Assembly (NCBI RefSeq): GCF_003410055.1
Contig: NZ_QUZK01000003.1
Coordinates: 43,831 to 107,830 of the forward strand
Source: Wenzhouxiangella sediminis
GTDB lineage: Bacteria > Pseudomonadota > Gammaproteobacteria > Xanthomonadales > Wenzhouxiangellaceae
Length of the DNA: 64,000 nucleotides
Direction: 5' to 3'
Numbering within the stretch: the first letter of the stretch is position 1; each line of letters opens with the position of its first letter. Under the pieces are notes generated by a model that was given only the letters and a program-made list of their open reading frames with translations, had not been told where the DNA came from and did not search any database. Positions 57,778-64,000 of this stretch are shown here, piece by piece. The translations under genes were made by a program, and so were the position numbers.

Positions 57778-59190
57778 TCAGACACCGGGCAGGACATCGT
57801 CGCCGTCCTCGCACAGGGGCAGGTCGGGCCGCCGATCGCGCCCCGGCAACTGGCGGCGAATGCCGTGCAATGCGGTGCGCAGCCCTTCCTCGAGTACCGG
57901 GTGGTAGAAAGGCAGTCGCAAGGCGTCGACGACGTGCACGTCCTGCTGTATGAGCCAGGCGAGCTCATGCGCGAGGTGTTCGGCTCCTGCGCAGGCCATT
58001 TCGGCCCCGATGAGTCGGCCCGAGGCGTCGGCATGGACTTTCAGCAGGCCATGGGAGTGCCCCATGATGATGGCGCGGCCCTGGCGGCCGAAGTCGCAGG
58101 TGCCGGTCAGGGCGTCCGCCGGCAGCTCGTCGTGCCTCGCGCCCGCCCAGGCGACCTGGGGCTCCGTGAAAACGATGCCCATCGGCACGCGCCGGGCCAT
58201 GCACCCGGCGTCCGGGTGAAGGGCCTGCCAGGCTGCGAGCCGACCCTCGTCGGCCGCCTCGTGCATGATCGGGCGGATGCCGTTGATGTCGCCGGCGAAC
58301 CAGACCGGTGCATCGCCGGCGCGCAGCGTCTCGGCGTCGATACGGGGCAGCCCGCTATCGGACAGCGGCACGTCGAGCGTCTCCAGGCCGAGTGCCTCGA
58401 TGGACGGGCGTCGGCCGACGGCGGCGATGACCGTATCGACTTCGAACGACTCGGCGCCAAATCGGATGGTCACACCGTTGGCGCTCGGTTCGGGGTGCGC
58501 GTCCTCGCCGTCGTGAAGGTGGAGCTGCCGGCCGAGGGCCTCGCGCATGATGTCGTTGATGGTGGAATCGGCAATGCCCGCCAGGCCCGGATCGCGACCG
58601 AAGAGGTGGACTTTCGAGCCCAGCATGGCCAGGCCCTGGCCGATTTCGCAGCCGATGGCGCCGGCGCCGATCACGGCCACGCGAGCCGGAATGTCCTTCA
58701 TCTCGAACAGGTCGTCACTGGTCAGGAGGCGCTGGCCCAGGGACCGCCAGGCATCGGGCACGAACGGTTGAGTGCCGATCGCCACGATGAAGCCATCGGC
58801 GGTGTAGCCGGTGCCGTCGACCTCGATGCGGTCCGGGGCGGTGAAGCGGGCCGCCCCCTCCACGTAGCGATCGCCCATCTTCTCCACGGCGCGGACGGGG
58901 CCGGCAGCAAATCGGTCGCGCAGTTCACGTACGTGCTGCATGACCCGCGCGCCGTCGAGGCGGGGTTGCGGGCCGCCGAGCAGGCCGTCCTGGTGCAGGG
59001 TGCGGGTCGCCGAGACGTCGCGCGCGACTTGCAGCAGGGCCTTGGAAGGCATGCAGCCGACGCGTGCGCAGGTCGTCCCCAGCGGGCCGGGATCGACCAT
59101 CAGAACATCGTCGGTGACGGCAGAGGCCTGTTTCCAGGCGCTGAGGCCGGCAGTGCCGGCCCCGAGAATGATCAGGCGATGGTGCGGCAT
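57778..59190 (-). CDS. Pyridine nucleotide-disulfide oxidoreductase (dihydrolipoamide dehydrogenase-like)
   Basis: A 470-residue FAD enzyme. The FAD motif is IILGAGTAGLSAW (residues 6-18), the redox-active pair CARVGC lies in GTTCARVGCMPSK (near 40-48), the NAD(P) motif is VAVIGAGAIGCEIG (near 168), and FAGDINGIRPIMHEA is the second FAD site. The C-terminal interface has YHPVLEEGLRTAL, where His-Glu form the catalytic base dyad. The last 20 residues include an extra Cys (PLCEDGDD). No lipoyl-enzyme genes are nearby; its place among nitrite-reductase genes suggests a redox or NO/metal detoxification role, but that is not shown. A hairpin (59202-59222) separates it from the receptor gene. Confidence 0.85.
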   Translation of the reverse strand: MPHHRLIILGAGTAGLSAWKQASAVTDDVLMVDPGPLGTTCARVGCMPSKALLQVARDVSATRTLHQDGLLGGPQPRLDGARVMQHVRELRDRFAAGPVRAVEKMGDRYVEGAARFTAPDRIEVDGTGYTADGFIVAIGTQPFVPDAWRSLGQRLLTSDDLFEMKDIPARVAVIGAGAIGCEIGQGLAMLGSKVHLFGRDPGLAGIADSTINDIMREALGRQLHLHDGEDAHPEPSANGVTIRFGAESFEVDTVIAAVGRRPSIEALGLETLDVPLSDSGLPRIDAETLRAGDAPVWFAGDINGIRPIMHEAADEGRLAAWQALHPDAGCMARRVPMGIVFTEPQVAWAGARHDELPADALTGTCDFGRQGRAIIMGHSHGLLKVHADASGRLIGAEMACAGAEHLAHELAWLIQQDVHVVDALRLPFYHPVLEEGLRTALHGIRRQLPGRDRRPDLPLCEDGDDVLPGV

Positions 59191-59201
59191 GTCCGCGCTC
59201 C

Positions 59202-59222
59202 GGAGAACCAGTCAGGTTCTCC
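59202..59222 (-). terminator. Hairpin between the TonB receptor and oxidoreductase genes
   Basis: GGAGAACC and GGTTCTCC form a perfect 8-bp stem with loop AGTCA, 12 bp after the receptor stop. No strong T tract is seen on the minus strand, so it may be a partial terminator. Confidence 0.5.
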
Positions 59223-59234
59223 AGATTAACGCGA

Positions 59235-61424
59235 TCAGCGGTGCCAGGTCAGGCTCAGCATCGCCCAGCGACCCGGCTCGGCCAGGAGGGGCAGGGTGGG
59301 GTCGTCCGGGGTGCGCCCGATCACGCGGCCGGTACGCCAGTATTGCCGGTCGGTCAGGTTGAACAGGCCCAGGCCGACTTCCAGGTCATGTCTCGGAAAC
59401 CATCGCGTGAGCCAGTCGACGGTTGCGTAGCCTGGCGCCGAGAACAGCGGCTCGCCTTCTTCGTCGACCAGCTCTCGCTGTCCGCGGGCCGCCGTGGTGA
59501 CCAGACGGGTCTCGATGCTTGCATCCGGCGACTGCCAGGCGATCTCGGCAATCAGGCTGGGTGGCGAGGTGCCGGGCAGGTTGCGACCGGTCGTGCGGTC
59601 CTCGCCGCGCGACCACTCGCCGGCGAGTTCCGCGCTGAATCCGCCTCCGAGACGCTGGCGCAGGCGCAGCTCGCCGCCCTCGATACGCACGCGGTCGCGG
59701 TTGACCGACTGGAACAGGAGAAATCCGCTGGCCGGGTCGAAGCCCAGCGGCGCGCGGGTCTGGATGAAGTTCTCGTAGTCGTTGCGGTACAGGGCCAACT
59801 CGGCGAGGGTGTCGCGGCCGCGCCACCGAAAGCCGGCCTCGAATGTCCGGCCCTTCTCGGGTTCCAGGTCGGGATTGGCGATCGCGCGCACCCGGAACTG
59901 CGGGTACTCCAGGCCGATATTGACGTCCTCGAAGGGTGGGGCGCGCAGGCCGCGCGCATACTGGGCGAAGAACTCCATCGAGTCGCCGAGCGGCCAGACC
60001 AGGCCCAGCTTGGGCAGCCAGCTGCTGGTCGTCAGTTCGGTCGTCTCCGCTTCCGGAAACGACGAATCGAACAGGGGATCGTCGAGCAGGGAAAGGTCGT
60101 AGTACTCGTAGCGAATGCCGGGGCTGAGCGTCGGCCCGCCCTGCCACAGGCGGATCTCGTCGTGCAGGTAGATGCCCAGCTCGTCGACGCGGCTGCGCGG
60201 GAAGTCGCGGAGCGGGAAGGTCTCGCCGATGATGGTCTTCGTCGTCTCGCCGGTATCGAGGTTGGTCTGGAGGCCGTCGCGCTTGTTGACCACCTCCGAG
60301 CGGCTGAGCTCGAAACCGTAGCCGAGGCGGTGGTCCCGACCCAGCCATTCGGTCTCGGATTCCAGGTCGGCGCCGATACCCGTGGTTTCCTGCCGGAACT
60401 CGAAGCGGCGGAAAACGCCCACCGGCGGCCCTGCGTTCGGACGCAAGTCGTCGGTTTCCTGGAGCACGTCGGTCAGCTGGTGCCAGGCGCGCCAGTGCCC
60501 CCGGGCGACCGGACCGAAAGGCGCCAGCTCCTGGTCGATCAGAATGCGCCACTGCTGGCGCCGGTCGTCGCCGAGCAATGCTTCGGTGAAGACCAGGCGC
60601 CCGCTTCCGATCATCGCCCGAATGTCGGCATCGCGGGTTTCGCGCATGCCGTCGAGGGTGAGCCGGATCCGGCCGGCATTGGTGTCGAGGCCGCCGCGCA
60701 GCAGCACCGCGGCGTGTTCGCGATCGAGCAGGTCGATCGGCGTGTCTTCCGGTCGATCGGCCACTTCGGTTTCCGAACCCCGGCGCGCCGCGCCGGCGAG
60801 CAGGAAGTCGAAATCTCCGCTCCGGAACGCACGGGCGGCGGTGACACGGGTCCGGTCGCTGTCGGTCGCTCCGCTCAGCGAGATGCGCGTGCCCCCGCGG
60901 CCGTCGGTGATGATGTCGTCGGCGTCGATGGTGGAGACGGCCACGACGCCCCCGAGCGCTTTCGAGCCGTACAGGGTGGAGGCCGGGCCGCGCAGGATCT
61001 CCACGCGTTGTGCCAGACCGAGCTCGAGCAGGCCCCGGCCGGTGTCGGCGAAGCTCCCGATATCGAACTGGTCGGAGACCGGCACGTTGTCGATCAGGAC
61101 GGCCGTCCGGTTGCCGCCGACGCCGCGAATCCGGAAGCCGTTGAAGCCGAACCGGGTGCCGCCGCCGTCGATCGTCACGCCCGGCTCGTAGCGGACCAGG
61201 TCTTCGGCGTCGAAGACCATGTCGCGGGAGAGCCGTTCGCTGCCGATGATGGTGACGGTGCCGGCCACCTCGGAAAGCTGCCGCGGCTGGCGGTGCGCCA
61301 CGACGGTGATGGGATCGAGTTCACGCGCCTGTTCGTCGCGGTCGCCTTCGGTCTCGCGCTCGGCCTGCGCGCAAATGGCGGGCGCGAAGAGCAGGGCGGC
61401 CAGAATAAGGTTGATTCGATGCAT
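59235..61424 (-). CDS. TonB-dependent outer-membrane receptor, haem/haemoglobin type
   Basis: A 729-residue receptor with a signal peptide (1-19) and a plug domain (about 35-160): VVAHRQPRQLSEVAGTVTII, DLVRYEPGVTIDGGG, FRIRGVGGNRTAVLIDNVPV and QRVEILRGPASTLYGSKALGGVV. A 22-strand barrel follows and ends in MLSLTWHR. The RAPPFEDVN and ANPDLEPEKGRTFEAG motifs correspond to the FRAP/NPxL region of haem receptors. It probably imports haem or a similar iron chelate. GAGGAA precedes the ATG. It sits between nirS and nirK; a terminator separates it from nirS. Confidence 0.87.
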   Translation of the reverse strand: MHRINLILAALLFAPAICAQAERETEGDRDEQARELDPITVVAHRQPRQLSEVAGTVTIIGSERLSRDMVFDAEDLVRYEPGVTIDGGGTRFGFNGFRIRGVGGNRTAVLIDNVPVSDQFDIGSFADTGRGLLELGLAQRVEILRGPASTLYGSKALGGVVAVSTIDADDIITDGRGGTRISLSGATDSDRTRVTAARAFRSGDFDFLLAGAARRGSETEVADRPEDTPIDLLDREHAAVLLRGGLDTNAGRIRLTLDGMRETRDADIRAMIGSGRLVFTEALLGDDRRQQWRILIDQELAPFGPVARGHWRAWHQLTDVLQETDDLRPNAGPPVGVFRRFEFRQETTGIGADLESETEWLGRDHRLGYGFELSRSEVVNKRDGLQTNLDTGETTKTIIGETFPLRDFPRSRVDELGIYLHDEIRLWQGGPTLSPGIRYEYYDLSLLDDPLFDSSFPEAETTELTTSSWLPKLGLVWPLGDSMEFFAQYARGLRAPPFEDVNIGLEYPQFRVRAIANPDLEPEKGRTFEAGFRWRGRDTLAELALYRNDYENFIQTRAPLGFDPASGFLLFQSVNRDRVRIEGGELRLRQRLGGGFSAELAGEWSRGEDRTTGRNLPGTSPPSLIAEIAWQSPDASIETRLVTTAARGQRELVDEEGEPLFSAPGYATVDWLTRWFPRHDLEVGLGLFNLTDRQYWRTGRVIGRTPDDPTLPLLAEPGRWAMLSLTWHR

Positions 61425-61439
61425 TTTTCCTCGACTCGA

Positions 61440-61468
61440 TGGTAAAGCGCCCCGGAAGACCGGGGCGC
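61440..61468 (-). terminator. Rho-independent-type terminator of nirS
   Basis: GCGCCCCGG and CCGGGGCGC pair perfectly around a 4-nt loop, starting 28 bp after the nirS stop. On the minus strand TTTACC follows. It isolates nirS transcription from the TonB receptor gene. Confidence 0.75.
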
Positions 61469-61496
61469 GCTGAAACGACTTGAAAGGACGGACTGC

Positions 61497-63686
<2,190 letters not shown>

Positions 63687-63687
63687 T

Positions 63688-63710
63688 TAGATGCTTTTGA
63701 TATGCACCTT
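63688..63710 (-). promoter_or_regulatory. NsrR-like site upstream of nirS
   Basis: AGATGCTTTT-G-ATATGCACCT matches 18 of 22 positions of the NsrR consensus around the centre at 63699, 50-72 bp before the nirS ATG. It is less symmetric than the nirK site. Confidence 0.62.
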
Positions 63711-63724
63711 TTGAGCCAGATCAA
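63711..63724 (-). promoter_or_regulatory. FNR/DNR-family box upstream of nirS
   Basis: TTGAG-CCAG-ATCAA directly abuts the NsrR-like site. With its centre (63717.5) as a -41.5 site, the start would be at about 63676, with TAAGAT (63684-63689, minus strand) as the -10. Confidence 0.65.
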
Positions 63725-63835
63725 ATATGCCGGTCGGGGGTCGTGCCAACGACCCTTTGAAACCAAGCTCCCTACCCTGAATCGTGCCACAATAGTGAAT
63801 CAATTGCCGGGTGAGAGTGGATTTCCGGTCAAGGC

Positions 63836-63864
63836 TTGACAGATCGACCCCGGGTCCCGATAAT
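63836..63864 (+). promoter_or_regulatory. Sigma-70 promoter of tRNA-Arg
   Basis: TTGACA (63836-63841), 17 bp, GATAAT (63859-63864): nearly consensus. The predicted start is about 63871, 9 bp before the mature tRNA. Confidence 0.85.
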
Positions 63865-63879
63865 GCCCCGCTTCACAAC

Positions 63880-63956
63880 GCGCCTGTAGCTCAGCTGGAT
63901 AGAGTACCTGGCTACGAACCAGGCGGTCGGAGGTTCGAATCCTTCCAGGCGCGCCA
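63880..63956 (+). tRNA. tRNA-Arg (anticodon ACG)
   Basis: A 77-nt tRNA. The acceptor GCGCCTG pairs with CAGGCGC, followed by discriminator G and an encoded CCA. The anticodon stem CCTGG/CCAGG encloses loop CTACGAA (ACG, read as ICG after deamination). The D-arm GCTCAGCTGGATAGAGT and the T-loop GGTTCGAATCC are standard. Confidence 0.97.
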
Positions 63957-63967
63957 AATTCGAAGAG

Positions 63968-63992
63968 GCCCCATCCCCGGATGGGGCTTTTT
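63968..63992 (+). terminator. Rho-independent terminator of tRNA-Arg
   Basis: GCCCCAT and ATGGGGC stem with a CCCCGG loop, followed by TTTTT, 11 bp after the tRNA 3' end. Confidence 0.9.
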
Positions 63993-64000
63993 CGTTTCCG

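Noticed and set aside
59241..61445. A 734-codon plus-strand frame opposite the TonB receptor
   Set aside because: It mirrors the receptor almost exactly end to end and shows no signal peptide or motif, as expected for a GC-rich shadow.

Overview
The window is a GC-rich (about two-thirds G+C), gene-dense chromosomal segment of a gammaproteobacterium. Several things point to the Lysobacterales (Xanthomonadales) or a related family such as Wenzhouxiangellaceae: MetH split into two adjacent genes, very long PstC and PstA permeases, the order mutS-pncC-thpR-recA-recX-alaS, gloB-yafS-rnhA-dnaQ, and secreted proteins with GxWYDP-type repeats. This placement is inference from gene content; no 16S gene is present. 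I see no prophage, insertion sequence or CRISPR array.

Layout. 1-2823 (minus): a YtrA-type GntR/ABC export operon. 3017-4328 (plus): a Mip-like FKBP and a DUF2058 protein. 4565-9185 (minus): a methionine operon of an ArsR-methyltransferase fusion, metH N-terminal half and metH C-terminal half. 9415-11650: a small secreted protein, then a PiuC-type hydroxylase and a Gly-Glu-repeat exported protein, divergent around a Fur-like box. 11688-18511: cupin/JmjC protein, gloB, degenerate methyltransferase, rnhA, dnaQ, mltF, gltX. 18681-20092: zur and a WYL regulator. 20217-29254: the complete phosphate regulon phoBR-pstSCAB-phoU with Pho boxes and a small membrane protein. 29262-32866: a secreted M14 carboxypeptidase and a coupled exported protein. 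32987-43631: class III aminotransferase, tsaE, nnr, queG, DUF1499, an LtaS-like phosphotransferase, uppP, mutS. 43793-51985: pncC, thpR, recA, recX, two tandem diguanylate cyclases, alaS, tRNA-Ser. 52091-54945: a GnnA/GnnB-like pair and eda. 54971-63638 (minus): a nitrite-reduction island with nirK-nirV-sco, a pyridine nucleotide-disulfide oxidoreductase, a haem-type TonB receptor, and a cytochrome cd1 nitrite reductase (nirS) with an extra N-terminal cytochrome c domain. tRNA-Arg closes the window.

The strongest oddity is that copper (nirK) and cytochrome cd1 (nirS) nitrite reductases, usually alternatives in a genome, lie under 4 kb apart (the gap from nirK to nirS). Each promoter shows an FNR/DNR-like box (TTGAC-N4-GTCAA or TTGAG-N4-ATCAA) together with an NsrR-like palindrome, so both look poised for joint control by low oxygen and nitric oxide. 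A second theme is a set of intergenic short-period tandem repeats of three unrelated sequences (periods 7, 8 and 10). They recur as inverted pairs between genes, or as single arms ending just before a start codon. Other candidate regulatory DNA includes palindromes upstream of the ytrA-like operon, the ArsR-methyltransferase gene and recA.
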